NCBI RefSeq assembly: GCF_016861915.1
Contig: NZ_BOLX01000004.1
Coordinates: forward strand, 1 to 64,000
Reading direction: 5' to 3'
DNA from: Apilactobacillus nanyangensis
GTDB lineage: Bacteria; Bacillota; Bacilli; Lactobacillales; Lactobacillaceae
DNA length: 64,000 nt
Part shown: positions 55,620-64,000 of the stretch, in pieces
How positions within the stretch are numbered: the first letter of the stretch is position 1
Layout of the letters: each line of letters opens with the position of its first letter
Position numbers and translations under genes: made by a program
Notes under the pieces: model-generated
The model's input: the letters and a program-made list of their open reading frames with translations, nothing else
Databases searched by the model: none
Told to the model about the DNA's origin: nothing

Positions 55620-57401
55620 TTAAGCTTCTGGTTCGTCTTCAGCTTCTAGTCCTAAGTCATCTAATTGTTTCTTAGAAACAGGTGCTGGAGCATTAGTCAT
55701 TGGTTCAGTAGCCTTTGAATTCTTAGGGAATGCGATAACATCTCTAATGTTTTCAGTTTGTGCTAATAATCTAGCAAAACGGTCTAAACCAATAGCTAAA
55801 CCACCATGAGGTGGGAAACCGTAGTCTAAGGCATCTAGGAAGTAACCAAATTGTTCTTGGGCACTTTCTCTAGTGAAGCCTAAGGCCTTTAGCATCTTCA
55901 ATTGTAGTTCCTTAGTGTGGATACGGATTGATCCACCACCAAGTTCTAGACCATTCAAGATAATGTCGTAACTTTGAGCGTGAGCCTTGTGAGGATCTTC
56001 GCCATCGTTTAGGTAATGTTCGTCACCTTCGTTAGGCATTGTGAATGGATGGTGAGCTGGGACCCATCTGTCGATACCTTCGTCGTAGTCGAATAATGGC
56101 CAGTCAACAACCCATAGGAAGTCAAAGACGTCTGATGGAATCATGTCTTGTTCCTTAGCGATTGCACATCTTAAGTAACCTAATGTATCAGCAACAACCT
56201 TATCTCTGTCGGCAGCGAATAGTAATAAGTCGCCTGACTTAGCTTCAGTAGCTGCAAGCATTTGGTCAACAACACTTTGGTCATCAAAGAACTTAGCGAT
56301 TGGACCAGTTAAACCATCGTCGGTAACCTTCATCCAAGCAAGACCCTTGGCACCAAATCTTTCTACATATTCAGCATACTTGTCAATGTCTTTTCTTGAG
56401 TACTTGTCAGCACCACCAGGAACGGCAATTGCTTTTACCTTACCGCCGTTTTCAATTGCGCCACTAAATACCTTGAAGTTAACATCTTTAACGATGTCTG
56501 ATAGATCCTTTAGTTCCATACCAAATCTAACATCTGGTTGGTCGGTACCAAAACGATCCATTGATTCTTGCCAAGTAATACGTTTGAATGGAGCCTTGAT
56601 ATCGATGTTTAAAGTATCCTTCATTACCTTTACGATTAAACCTTCAGTTAGGTCTTGGATGTCTTCAGCATTTAAGAATGAAGTTTCCATATCGATTTGG
56701 GTAAATTCTGGTTGTCTATCACCACGTAAGTCTTCATCACGGAAACAACGAGCAATTTGGTAGTAACGGTCAAAACCTGAACCCATCAATAATTGCTTAA
56801 ATAATTGTGGTGATTGTGGTAGTGCGTAGAATGAACCATGGTAAAGTCTTGAAGGAACAAGGTAATCACGAGCACCTTCTGGAGTTGAAACTGTTAAGTT
56901 AGGAGTTTCAATGTCAATAAAGCCATTATTGTTAAAGTATTCGTGAACTGCTTGAGTAATCTTACTTCTTAAGATAATTCCACGTTGTACTTCTGGACGT
57001 CTTAAGTCTAAGTATCTGTACTTCAACTTAGTTTCTTCTGAAGCTGTGATGTTGTCTTTAATATCAAATGGAGGGTTTTCAGACTTGTTTAAGATTTTCA
57101 CTTCTGAAACAGCAATTTCAATCTTACCAGTGTTAATGTCTGGGTTAACTTCCTTTTCACTTCTGGCAACAACAGTTCCCTTTACTTCGATTACATATTC
57201 ATTTCTTAATTGATCAGCGATTGCCAATGCATCTGCACTGTTCTTGTCACTAAATACTAGTTGGACAATTCCTTTACGATCTCTTAAGTCAACGAAGATT
57301 AATTTACCTAAGTCACGACGTTTGGCAACCCATCCGTCTAAGCATACTTCTTGGTTTAAGTAGCTTTCATCTACTAAACCACAATAAGTTGTTCGGTTCA
57401 T
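55620..57401 (-). CDS. aspS: Aspartyl-tRNA synthetase
   Basis: A class IIb synthetase of 593 residues. The N-terminal OB-fold anticodon-binding domain spans about 1-105 ([20 protein letters not shown]), motif 2 lies around residue 217 ([18 protein letters not shown]), the bacterial GAD insertion about 290-415, and motif 3 near 535 ([13 protein letters not shown]). The acidic tail is variable. It follows hisS by 23 bases and is expected to be co-transcribed under the hisS T-box. Whether it is discriminating (Asp only) or not cannot be settled here. Confidence 0.97.
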   Translation of the reverse strand: MNRTTYCGLVDESYLNQEVCLDGWVAKRRDLGKLIFVDLRDRKGIVQLVFSDKNSADALAIADQLRNEYVIEVKGTVVARSEKEVNPDINTGKIEIAVSEVKILNKSENPPFDIKDNITASEETKLKYRYLDLRRPEVQRGIILRSKITQAVHEYFNNNGFIDIETPNLTVSTPEGARDYLVPSRLYHGSFYALPQSPQLFKQLLMGSGFDRYYQIARCFRDEDLRGDRQPEFTQIDMETSFLNAEDIQDLTEGLIVKVMKDTLNIDIKAPFKRITWQESMDRFGTDQPDVRFGMELKDLSDIVKDVNFKVFSGAIENGGKVKAIAVPGGADKYSRKDIDKYAEYVERFGAKGLAWMKVTDDGLTGPIAKFFDDQSVVDQMLAATEAKSGDLLLFAADRDKVVADTLGYLRCAIAKEQDMIPSDVFDFLWVVDWPLFDYDEGIDRWVPAHHPFTMPNEGDEHYLNDGEDPHKAHAQSYDIILNGLELGGGSIRIHTKELQLKMLKALGFTRESAQEQFGYFLDALDYGFPPHGGLAIGLDRFARLLAQTENIRDVIAFPKNSKATEPMTNAPAPVSKKQLDDLGLEAEDEPEA

Positions 57402-57424
57402 AATATCTCTCCTAATCTTATTTT

Positions 57425-58714
57425 TTATTTAAAGTTCTTTGAAATTAATTCTGCAAAATTATCTTTTACTTCATTAATGTCTACAGTAACTTCGTTTCCA
57501 TCAGCCATGTTCTTAACATGAATGGTGTTTGATTCTAGTTCTTTATCACCAAGTGTTAAGGTAAACTTAGCATCTAGCTTATCGGCACTCTTGAATTGTG
57601 CCTTTGGTTTACGTGCTAGGTAATCTTTATCAGCCTTAAAGTCTTGCTTTCTTAAAGCTTGAACAACCTTAAGTGCTTCAACACTAGCATCGTCACCAAT
57701 TCCAACTACATAAGCGTCTAAACCAAAAGTATCTGGGAATTGGAAGTTCTTAGAATCCATAAGTAGAAGTAATCTTTCTACCCCTAGACCAAATCCAACA
57801 CCTGGCATTTGAGGACCACCTAGTTCTTCAACTAATCCATCGTATCTACCACCGGCACAGATTGTAGTGTAGCCTTCACCTAATTCCTTAGCGTTGGCCA
57901 TGATTTCAAAGATTGTGTGGTTGTAGTAATCTAATCCACGAACCATAGTGTGATCAACATCGTATTTGATGCCTAAGTCATCCAATAGTCTAGTTACCTT
58001 ATCGAAATGCTTTTGAGCATCATCAGTTAGGTAATCTAGAATTGAAGGAGCACCATCAACGATTAGTTGGTCTTCTGGTGCTTTACTATCTAGCACACGA
58101 AGTGGATTTTTGTGTAGACGTTCCTTAGAATCATCACTTAGTTCTTCAAAGTGTGGTTCCAAGTAGTCAATCAATGCTTGACGGTAGTCAGCACGAGTTT
58201 GCTTATCACCTAAAGTGTTAATAGCCACTCTTAAGTCATTAATTCCTAGATTTTGTAGGTAGTTAACGGCCATTGAAATAACTTCAACATCTAATTCTGG
58301 TGATTCACTACCAAATGCTTCAACACCGATTTGGTGAAATTGACGTTGACGACCAGATTGAGGACGTTCGTATCTAAACATTGGTCCCATGTAGTACATC
58401 TTAACTGGCTTAGGTGTGTCTGGACCGTAAAGTTTATTTTCAACAAATGCTCTAACTACACCAGCAGTTCCTTCTGGTCTTAATGTAATATGACGATCTC
58501 CTTTATCGTGAAAGTCATACATTTCTTTTGTAACAATATCTGAAGTTTCTCCTGATGTTCTTGAGAAAACATCGAAACTTTCAAACATTGGTGTTCTTAT
58601 TTCTTGATAACGATAAGCCGCAAACAACTTTCTAGCTGTTTCTTCAACAAATTGCCATTTTTCAGAAGTTCCTGGCAAAATATCTGCGGTTCCTTTTGGA
58701 CGTTGATATCGCAT
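57425..58714 (-). CDS. hisS: Histidyl-tRNA synthetase
   Basis: A class II synthetase of 429 residues. Motif 2 and the histidine-binding motifs are present: [14 protein letters not shown] (about 77-90), [24 protein letters not shown] (about 112-135, motif 2), [11 protein letters not shown] (about 262-272, HisA), [13 protein letters not shown] (about 288-300) and [13 protein letters not shown] (about 304-316, motif 3), followed by the alpha/beta anticodon-binding domain. The start has GGAGGGAT upstream. A T-box leader with its terminator precedes it, and aspS follows. Confidence 0.97.
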   Translation of the reverse strand: MRYQRPKGTADILPGTSEKWQFVEETARKLFAAYRYQEIRTPMFESFDVFSRTSGETSDIVTKEMYDFHDKGDRHITLRPEGTAGVVRAFVENKLYGPDTPKPVKMYYMGPMFRYERPQSGRQRQFHQIGVEAFGSESPELDVEVISMAVNYLQNLGINDLRVAINTLGDKQTRADYRQALIDYLEPHFEELSDDSKERLHKNPLRVLDSKAPEDQLIVDGAPSILDYLTDDAQKHFDKVTRLLDDLGIKYDVDHTMVRGLDYYNHTIFEIMANAKELGEGYTTICAGGRYDGLVEELGGPQMPGVGFGLGVERLLLLMDSKNFQFPDTFGLDAYVVGIGDDASVEALKVVQALRKQDFKADKDYLARKPKAQFKSADKLDAKFTLTLGDKELESNTIHVKNMADGNEVTVDINEVKDNFAELISKNFK

Positions 58715-58744
58715 GATAATCCCTCCGCAAACTTTAATAACTGA

Positions 58745-58787
58745 ATAAAAAAAGCCCCTGTCTAAATAAAATCATTTAGACAAGGGC
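58745..58787 (-). terminator. Terminator of the hisS-aspS T-box leader
   Basis: GCCCTTGTCTAAAT pairs with ATTTAGACAGGGGC (one bulge/mismatch) and is followed by seven T on the minus strand. It lies between the T-box core and the hisS ribosome-binding site. Confidence 0.9.
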
Positions 58788-58970
58788 GCAAAAAGCACGG
58801 TACCACCTTTTTTTAACTCTTATGTAACGTATAATTACGAATGGCTTAGCCATTAGCCTCAAAAGTGTCTTTCCAGGATTTCTTTCGTCGTTATTTCACC
58901 AAACTAACGCTCTCTTATACCTAAGAAAATTCCGTACTCTTCTTTTTTCATCAGCGAGTATTCTATTCAT
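58788..58970 (-). promoter_or_regulatory. T-box leader of hisS-aspS
   Basis: This is the only stretch over 300 bases without a gene (58715-59065). The minus strand carries the T-box core AAGGTGGTACCGTGC (58795-58809), which would form the antiterminator with the GCGCCC start of the terminator. A CAC histidine codon at 58865-58867 (AGACACTTTTG) is a candidate specifier near the 3' side of stem I, though I could not draw the flanking helices as cleanly as for glyQS. Confidence 0.87.
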
Positions 58971-58975
58971 GTTTT

Positions 58976-59004
58976 AGATTAATGTAATTTACTTAAAAAG
59001 TCAA
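58976..59004 (-). promoter_or_regulatory. Promoter of hisS-aspS
   Basis: Minus-strand TTGACT (58999-59004), 17 bp, TAATCT (58976-58981), directly upstream of the T-box leader. Confidence 0.75.
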
Positions 59005-59017
59005 GAACTCACATATT

Positions 59018-59045
59018 TTGCTTCATTCTAAATCCATTGTAGAAT
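59018..59045 (+). promoter_or_regulatory. Promoter of the fructosamine-kinase-like gene
   Basis: Plus-strand TTGCTT (59018-59023), 16 bp, TAGAAT (59040-59045), 20 bases upstream of the start codon. It runs back to back with the hisS promoter. The short distance would leave almost no leader before the GAGGTG site. Confidence 0.45.
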
Positions 59046-59065
59046 GGAGTCGAGGTGATATATAT

Positions 59066-59914
59066 ATGAAGCAATTAACACAAGAATGGCTTGAACAATT
59101 ACCAATTAAAAATGTAACTAAACTAACCCCTGTTTCAGGTGGTGATATCAATGACTCATACGAAATCATTGCTGATAATCAAAAATACTTTATGAAAGTC
59201 CAACCCAATAAAGGAAAGGAATTCTTCGAACACGAAGTTGAAGGAATCAAACTTATCGGTAAATACGCAACCGTACCAACTATCATTGACTATGGTGAAA
59301 TTGATGGCGATGGTTTTCTAATTCAAAAATGGATGAACCTATCACCATTTGGCAATCAATATCAATTAGGCCAAATGTTAGCTAACGTTCACAAGCACCA
59401 CAATGACCGTTTTGGTCTAGACAAAGACTTTAAGCTAGGTCGTGTGCCAAAGACAAACACCTGGCAAGATAATTGGACCGACTTCTTTATCAAACAACGT
59501 TTGAATCCTTTAATGGATATGGCCATTAAAAGCCGTGAAATTTCCAAAGAAGATTTAAACCACTTCGATAATCTAAAAGAATCTTTCAAAAAGGATATGG
59601 ATAGCCATCATAGTGATGCATCCCTTCTTCATGGTGACCTATGGAGTGGAAACTTCTCATTTCTAGAAGACGGAAATCCAATCTTGATTGACCCGGATGT
59701 CTACTATGGTGACCGTGAATTCGACATTGGTGTGACTACCGTATTTGGTGGCTTCAATGCCGACTTCTACGAAGGTTACAACGATACCTATCCACTAGAC
59801 ACCGGATGGAAGAGAAGAATTCAATACTATCAATTCTTCTATCTACTTGCCCACTACGTCATGTTTGGTGGCGGATATGGACTAGAAGTAAAGAGTATTC
59901 TAAGCCAATACTAG
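59066..59914 (+). CDS. Fructosamine kinase family protein
   Basis: A 282-residue kinase of the fructosamine/ketosamine-3-kinase family, within the aminoglycoside-phosphotransferase fold. Members phosphorylate sugar adducts on amines, which then break down (deglycation). Seen: SGGDINDSYEI (about 23-33) in the N-lobe, YFMKVQPN with the ATP-binding lysine near 44, the catalytic loop LLHGDLWSGN (about 190-199) and the metal motif IDPDVYYGDREFD (about 211-223). The ATG at 59066 follows GAGGTG. It lies divergent from hisS and converges on the HAD gene, with overlapping stops. The real substrate is unknown. Confidence 0.85.
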   Translation: MKQLTQEWLEQLPIKNVTKLTPVSGGDINDSYEIIADNQKYFMKVQPNKGKEFFEHEVEGIKLIGKYATVPTIIDYGEIDGDGFLIQKWMNLSPFGNQYQLGQMLANVHKHHNDRFGLDKDFKLGRVPKTNTWQDNWTDFFIKQRLNPLMDMAIKSREISKEDLNHFDNLKESFKKDMDSHHSDASLLHGDLWSGNFSFLEDGNPILIDPDVYYGDREFDIGVTTVFGGFNADFYEGYNDTYPLDTGWKRRIQYYQFFYLLAHYVMFGGGYGLEVKSILSQY

Positions 59915-60540
59915 TCATTACGATGTAAGAAATCATAATAGTTGTTGATTGTCATTTCGGGGTTCCCAGTGGAATTAATCATTCCATCTGGATCAAATAA
60001 ACAGGCTTTGATTCCAGCATTATGAGCGGCATCAACGTCTAGCTTTCTGTCACCCATGAACATGCAATCATCACGATTAATATCATTATTTTTAATTAAA
60101 TAATTAACCGCTTCTGGATCAGGTTTTCTCTTGAAAGCCTGATTTTTTGTTACCATTTCGGTGAAGTAATCCTTTAATCCGGCATCTTCCAACATTGCAA
60201 TGGCATCATCATCACGGTGAGTTAGTAAAAAGTTTCTCCCGCCATCATCGACATTTTGCGCTAACACCTTATCTACATTCATAAAGATGTTGGCGTCTTT
60301 GACATTTTGTTTTTCGTATTGGCGATACTTGTCATTAATTGTGTCTGCATCAATATTGAAATGAGCAGCGTACTTTTGCACACATGTAGCCAGAGAATGA
60401 CGACGCATCACCTGATTGATTTCATAATCATCAATTTCAAACTCATCAATTCTCATATCAATTAAAGCATCAACAAATGCTTCTACCATAATTGGATATG
60501 TATCCATAATCGTTCCATCAAAATCCCAAATTAAATCCAT
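59911..60540 (-). CDS. HAD-family hydrolase (phosphoglycolate-phosphatase-like)
   Basis: A 209-residue haloacid-dehalogenase phosphatase of subfamily IA. Motif I is WDFDGTIMDT (about 5-14, nucleophile and acid aspartates), the helical cap follows (about 16-85), motif II is LLTHRD near 99-104, motif III lysine is in KRKPDPEAV near 135-143, and motif IV is MGDRKLDVDAA near 160-170. The substrate cannot be told from sequence. It starts 18 bases after the dtd terminator with AGGGGAG as ribosome-binding site and shares its stop with the convergent kinase gene. Confidence 0.87.
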   Translation of the reverse strand: MDLIWDFDGTIMDTYPIMVEAFVDALIDMRIDEFEIDDYEINQVMRRHSLATCVQKYAAHFNIDADTINDKYRQYEKQNVKDANIFMNVDKVLAQNVDDGGRNFLLTHRDDDAIAMLEDAGLKDYFTEMVTKNQAFKRKPDPEAVNYLIKNNDINRDDCMFMGDRKLDVDAAHNAGIKACLFDPDGMINSTGNPEMTINNYYDFLHRND

Positions 60541-60558
60541 GTCTTTCTCCCCTAATTA

Positions 60559-60584
60559 AAAAAGAGCTTTCACAAGCTCTTTTT
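60559..60584 (-). terminator. Terminator after dtd, directly before the HAD gene
   Basis: A perfect 11-bp stem (AAAAAGAGCTT with AAGCTCTTTTT) over a four-base loop, followed on the minus strand by TTTTTTAATTAGGGGAG; the last part is the ribosome-binding site of the next gene. The stem begins at the dtd stop. Confidence 0.9.
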
Positions 60585-61029
60585 ATTTGTTTTCTGTATC
60601 AAAAATAATTGTAAACGGACCGTCGTTTTGCAAATCAACTTGCATGTCTGCGCCAAAACGTCCAGTTTCAACATGATTACCAGCATCCCTTAATGCTTGA
60701 TTAAACTGGTCATACATATCTGATGCAAAATCAGGTTTTCCCGCTTTAGTGAATGAAGGGCGATTTCCCTTCTTAGTATCAGCATACAAAGTAAATTGAG
60801 ATACTGATAAGATTTCACCGTTAATTGATTGTAAGCTCAAGTTAGTCTTACCATCTTCGTCAGCGAAAATGCGTAAATTACTAATCTTTCGAACTAGGTA
60901 ATCAATATTATCTTTGGTGTCGCCATCTTTAATACCAACTAATAGCAAGTACCCATGATTAATCTTACCAACTTGCTCATTATCAATTGATACGCTCGCA
61001 TGACTAACTCTTTGAAGTACAACTCGCAT
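60583..61029 (-). CDS. dtd: D-aminoacyl-tRNA deacylase
   Basis: Hydrolyses D-amino acids (and glycine mischarged on tRNA-Ala) from tRNA. The 148-residue protein begins with [13 protein letters not shown], has the active-site [10 protein letters not shown] (about 76-85) and [11 protein letters not shown] (about 90-100), and ends with the Gly-cisPro motif, here NDGPFTII (about 135-142); most family members have GPVT, so the V-to-F change is a minor oddity. It follows rel by ten bases, the standard rel-dtd order. Confidence 0.96.
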   Translation of the reverse strand: MRVVLQRVSHASVSIDNEQVGKINHGYLLLVGIKDGDTKDNIDYLVRKISNLRIFADEDGKTNLSLQSINGEILSVSQFTLYADTKKGNRPSFTKAGKPDFASDMYDQFNQALRDAGNHVETGRFGADMQVDLQNDGPFTIIFDTENK

Positions 61030-61039
61030 AATTAGCTCC

Positions 61040-63268
61040 TTACATAAATGGTCTTTTTACTACATAAACATCAGGAATATTCTTCAAGTGGTCAATAATC
61101 ATATCCAATTGTTCTAGGTTACGAACTCCTACCTTCAATGAAATGACGGCTGTCTTATCGTGATCCACTTTTCCTTCAATTGAATTAATTTGTTTACAAA
61201 TTGTGCTGACCTTCTTGATAACATCATTTAACAAGTTATTACGGTTATATCCTTGCACCTCGATGTTAGCACTAAATGAAGCATGATTATCTGAAGCGAT
61301 ATTCCAAGTAACACTTACCAAACGTTCATCATTGTCGTTAATATTTGGGCATTCCTTGCGATGAACGGATACCCCACGACCTTTGGTAATGTATCCAACT
61401 ACCTCATCACCAGGAACAGGTGAACAACAGTGACTTAGGCGAACTAATAGATTATCGACACCTTCAATTACGATTCCATCAGAAGGTTTCTTATTCTTAT
61501 TAGTCTTGTTAACTTCATCGGTTGTCTTTTCGATTGTTTGGTGGTTTTCCAAAATATCTTTTTGTTGTTGTTCAATTCTCTTCTTTTCAGCTTCATCTCT
61601 AATGCTGGCAGTTAGAATGTTAACAATTCCGTTTGGTTGTTTATTACCAAAACCAATTTCAGCAAACATGTCATTAACTTGATTGTAATACGTGCCCTTG
61701 ATTGCATCTTCAAGATGTTCCTTGGTCATGATTTCATTAACATCATAACCGGCATCCTTAACCGCCTTGGTCAAGATTTCTCTTCCGGCATTAACGTTCT
61801 TTTCACGATCACGTGTCTTGAAGTATTGACGAATCTTGTGTTTAGCACGGCTGGTAGATACCAGACTAATCCAGTCTTGGCTAGGACCAGCAGAACTAGA
61901 TGATGTCATGATTTCAACAATATCACCGGTTTGGATTTGGTAATCCAATGGTTCGATTTTACCGTTAACACGAGATCCAACGGTATGATTACCGATATCT
62001 GTATGGATGAGGTATGCCATATCAAGTGGTCCGGCACCCTTTGGTAATTCCAAAACATCCCCTTGAGGAGTGAATGCATATACGTGATCACCGAATAGGT
62101 CACCCTTTACGCCGTCCATAAAGTCAGACGCGCTATCGGTATCTTCTTGTAGTTCAATAATACGTTTAAACCAGTTCAAACGGTTATTGTCTGAAGATTC
62201 CTTAACTTCATCTGTAGCTCCTTCTTTGTAGGCCCAGTGAGCAGCAACCCCGTATTCAGCGATTTGATGCATTTCCTTAGTTCTGATTTGAACTTCCAAT
62301 GGACGTCCACCAGGTCCAACAACAGTCGTATGCAAAGATTGGTACATGTTAGCCTTAGGCATTGCAATGTAGTCCTTAAAACGACCAGGCATTGGTGACC
62401 ACTTAGTATGGATGGCACCTAAAACTGCATAACAGTCCTTAATGGAATCAACAATGCATCTAACGGCCAAGAGGTCATAGATTTGTTCGAATTGCTTCTT
62501 TTTAATGACCATCTTGTGGTAAACGGAGTATAAGTGCTTAGGTCTACCGTAGACTTCCACATTCTTAAGGCCCATTTGTTTAACCTGTTGGTTAACCTCT
62601 TTAACGGCTTCGTTAATGTATGAAACACGTTCGTCTCGCTTAGAGTTCATTAAGTGAACAATGCGGTAGTATTGTTGGGGGTTAAGGTATCTAAGTGAGA
62701 TATCTTCTAGTTCCCACTTAATTGTCCCAATCCCCAAACGATCGGCAAGTGGTGCGTAGATTTCCAACGTTTCATTAGAAATCCGACGTTGCTTTTCAGG
62801 TTTTAAATGCTTTAGGGTGCGCATGTTATGCAAACGGTCAGCCAATTTAACAATCATGACACGAATGTCCTTACACATTGCTAGTAATAGCTTACGGTGG
62901 TTTTCGGCCAATTGTTCTTGGTTCGATTTGTATTTAATCTTACCAAGCTTGGTAACTCCATCTACGATTAATTCGATATCGTCACCGAATAATTCAGCGA
63001 TATCCGATAATTCTGCTCCGGTATCTTCAACAACATCGTGCAATAGACCCGCACTAACGGTTTCTGGATCCATTTTTAGTGTTGCTAGAATACTAGCTAC
63101 TTGAATTGGATGAACAATATAAGGTTCTCCGGATTGTCTAAATTGGTCTTTATGACAAATTGACGCAAATTCGTATGCTTTTTTAACAATTCCTACATGT
63201 TGTTCATTCATGTAACTGGAAATTTCTTTAAATAAGTCTTCTTTAGACCAAATCTTATGTTCAGACAT
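61040..63268 (-). CDS. rel: Bifunctional (p)ppGpp synthetase/hydrolase Rel
   Basis: Makes and degrades the stringent-response alarmone. The 742-residue protein has the HD hydrolase domain (about 40-195; [19 protein letters not shown] and RLHNMRTL supply metal ligands), the synthetase domain (about 240-350; [13 protein letters not shown] and [10 protein letters not shown]), TGS (about 395-455; [17 protein letters not shown]), a zinc/ribosome-binding region ([17 protein letters not shown]) and the C-terminal ACT domain. HD residues look intact, so both activities are expected. The ATG at 63268 has GAAGG eight bases upstream; a TTG at 63274 is less suitable. Confidence 0.97.
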   Translation of the reverse strand: MSEHKIWSKEDLFKEISSYMNEQHVGIVKKAYEFASICHKDQFRQSGEPYIVHPIQVASILATLKMDPETVSAGLLHDVVEDTGAELSDIAELFGDDIELIVDGVTKLGKIKYKSNQEQLAENHRKLLLAMCKDIRVMIVKLADRLHNMRTLKHLKPEKQRRISNETLEIYAPLADRLGIGTIKWELEDISLRYLNPQQYYRIVHLMNSKRDERVSYINEAVKEVNQQVKQMGLKNVEVYGRPKHLYSVYHKMVIKKKQFEQIYDLLAVRCIVDSIKDCYAVLGAIHTKWSPMPGRFKDYIAMPKANMYQSLHTTVVGPGGRPLEVQIRTKEMHQIAEYGVAAHWAYKEGATDEVKESSDNNRLNWFKRIIELQEDTDSASDFMDGVKGDLFGDHVYAFTPQGDVLELPKGAGPLDMAYLIHTDIGNHTVGSRVNGKIEPLDYQIQTGDIVEIMTSSSSAGPSQDWISLVSTSRAKHKIRQYFKTRDREKNVNAGREILTKAVKDAGYDVNEIMTKEHLEDAIKGTYYNQVNDMFAEIGFGNKQPNGIVNILTASIRDEAEKKRIEQQQKDILENHQTIEKTTDEVNKTNKNKKPSDGIVIEGVDNLLVRLSHCCSPVPGDEVVGYITKGRGVSVHRKECPNINDNDERLVSVTWNIASDNHASFSANIEVQGYNRNNLLNDVIKKVSTICKQINSIEGKVDHDKTAVISLKVGVRNLEQLDMIIDHLKNIPDVYVVKRPFM

Positions 63269-63311
63269 TTCCAAAACCTTCTTCCAATCATTTATTTTCT
63301 ATATTCTATCA

Positions 63312-64000
63312 TTAATTTAATGAGTTTAATTCCATATGAACTGATAAAGCTGATAAAAAGTAAAATGGTGCTGTTTCAGTTCTTAAAATTCTAGGGCCTA
63401 ATCCACAGGTCAAATATCCCATTGACTGTAATGTTTCAACTTCCTTAGGAGATATGCCTCCTTCAGGTCCAAAGAACATTGCGACACTTTCACCCGGTTT
63501 GGTCTGATCTAGTGTCTTAATTAAATCTGATTTTTCACCATGCTTGGCTGATTCTTCATAAGCAATTAAACGGTGATCGAAGTCGTAGTTAGCTAATTCC
63601 TTGATTGAGTTAATGTACTCAACTTCTGGAATCACATTTCGGTGTGATTGTTCAGAAGCACTTCTAGCGATTTTTCTAAAACGTTGTAATTTCTTTTCTG
63701 CTTTATTGTTCCATTTAGCAATGGCCCAATCTGTTGGGGTAAAGATAATCTTTTTAACACCTAATTCGGTGGCTTTTTGGACCACTAATTCAGCCTTTTC
63801 CTTCTTTGGCAAACCACTAATGATAACCGCATCAGCTGGTAGTTCGACATTCTTTTCAGAAGTTTCCACTACTTTAGCTAGATTATTCTCATTATCAGTT
63901 AATTCAGCAACAAATAGTTGATTGTTACCATCAACTATTTCAAAACGATTTCCCTCTGTGGAACGTAAAACACCCATGAAGTGATGAGCGATATCAGCAC
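63312..64000 (-). CDS. rsmE: 16S rRNA (uracil-1498-N3)-methyltransferase RsmE (5' end outside window)
   Basis: A SPOUT methyltransferase that modifies U1498 of 16S rRNA. Seen: VVQKATELGVKKIIFTPTDW (about 65-84 of the visible part), the AdoMet knot motif FFGPEGGISPKEVE near 175, and GLGPRILRTETAPFYFLS (about 198-215). The reading frame stays open past the ATG at 63977 to the window end, encoding ADIAHHF, which matches the family's conserved DxxHHxxVLR segment. The real start thus lies beyond 64000 and the ATG at 63977 is internal. It leads into rel, as in other Firmicutes (prmA-rsmE-rel-dtd). Confidence 0.93.
   Translation of the reverse strand, partial: ADIAHHFMGVLRSTEGNRFEIVDGNNQLFVAELTDNENNLAKVVETSEKNVELPADAVIISGLPKKEKAELVVQKATELGVKKIIFTPTDWAIAKWNNKAEKKLQRFRKIARSASEQSHRNVIPEVEYINSIKELANYDFDHRLIAYEESAKHGEKSDLIKTLDQTKPGESVAMFFGPEGGISPKEVETLQSMGYLTCGLGPRILRTETAPFYFLSALSVHMELNSLN

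Noticed and set aside
1-64000. CRISPR arrays, tRNA or rRNA genes, insertion sequences, toxin-antitoxin pairs
   Set aside because: I looked for regularly spaced repeats, transposase-like proteins, cloverleaf ends and small two-gene modules and found none that I could support.

Overview
The window reads as ordinary chromosomal core DNA of a low-GC Firmicute. The gene families, local gene orders (rsmE-rel-dtd, hisS-aspS with a T-box, phoH-ybeY-dgkA-era-recO, glyQS-dnaG-sigA, xerD-ribT-scpA-scpB-rluB, cmk-rpsA-der-hup, rbgA-rnhB-dprA-topA-xerC, thyA-dfrA) and the long Lactobacillus-type thymidylate synthase point to the family Lactobacillaceae. dnaE is followed directly by pyk, with no pfkA between them. 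With the AT-rich composition this suggests an obligately heterofermentative lineage of the Apilactobacillus/Fructilactobacillus kind, but the species is inferred and not shown by the sequence.

Nearly all genes lie on the minus strand, so transcription runs from high to low coordinates. From the right edge: rsmE (cut by the window end), rel and dtd; a HAD phosphatase, with a plus-strand fructosamine-kinase-like gene converging on it; hisS-aspS under a T-box leader; yitT; a wall-teichoic-acid cluster (two CDP-glycerol glycerophosphotransferases around a TagG permease) coupled to nfo; plus-strand ppsR; rpsU and yqeY; phoH to recO; glyQS under a T-box leader; dnaG-sigA; trmK-nif3-pepT; and clpB with a CtsR operator. 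Next come a small plus-strand membrane protein (DUF2929 type), dnaE, pyk, cvfB, the xerD to rluB run, FMN-riboswitch-controlled ribU, ypbB-recQ-LysM-cmk-rpsA, der, hup, a TPR gene, a plus-strand degenerate tyrosine-recombinase-like gene, and cca-ABC-F-thyA-dfrA. After these are the ypmR-ypmS-yozE run, rbgA to topA, xerC, and an aldose-epimerase-like gene with a candidate catabolite-repression site.

The genes serve DNA replication and topology (dnaE, dnaG, topA, xerC/D, scpAB, hup, recQ, recO, nfo, dprA), translation and ribosome assembly (S1, S21, Der, Era, RbgA, CvfB, tRNA synthetases, tRNA and rRNA modification), stress responses (clpB, rel), nucleotide synthesis (thyA, dfrA, cmk) and the cell surface (tag genes, LysM protein). 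I found no tRNA or rRNA genes, CRISPR arrays, insertion sequences, prophage genes or toxin-antitoxin pairs.

I do not see a new multi-gene system here. The points most worth following up are regulatory and comparative: intrinsic terminators placed directly against the ribosome-binding site of the next co-directional gene (ypmR, der, dnaG, HAD gene, clpB); a CtsR-controlled clpB promoter whose likely start lies inside the upstream gene's terminator; a TagG permease with no adjacent TagH ATPase; a third, catalytically degenerate tyrosine-recombinase homologue between xerC and xerD; a RibT homologue without its acetyl-CoA loop; and a DnaE whose PHP domain has lost metal-ligand histidines.
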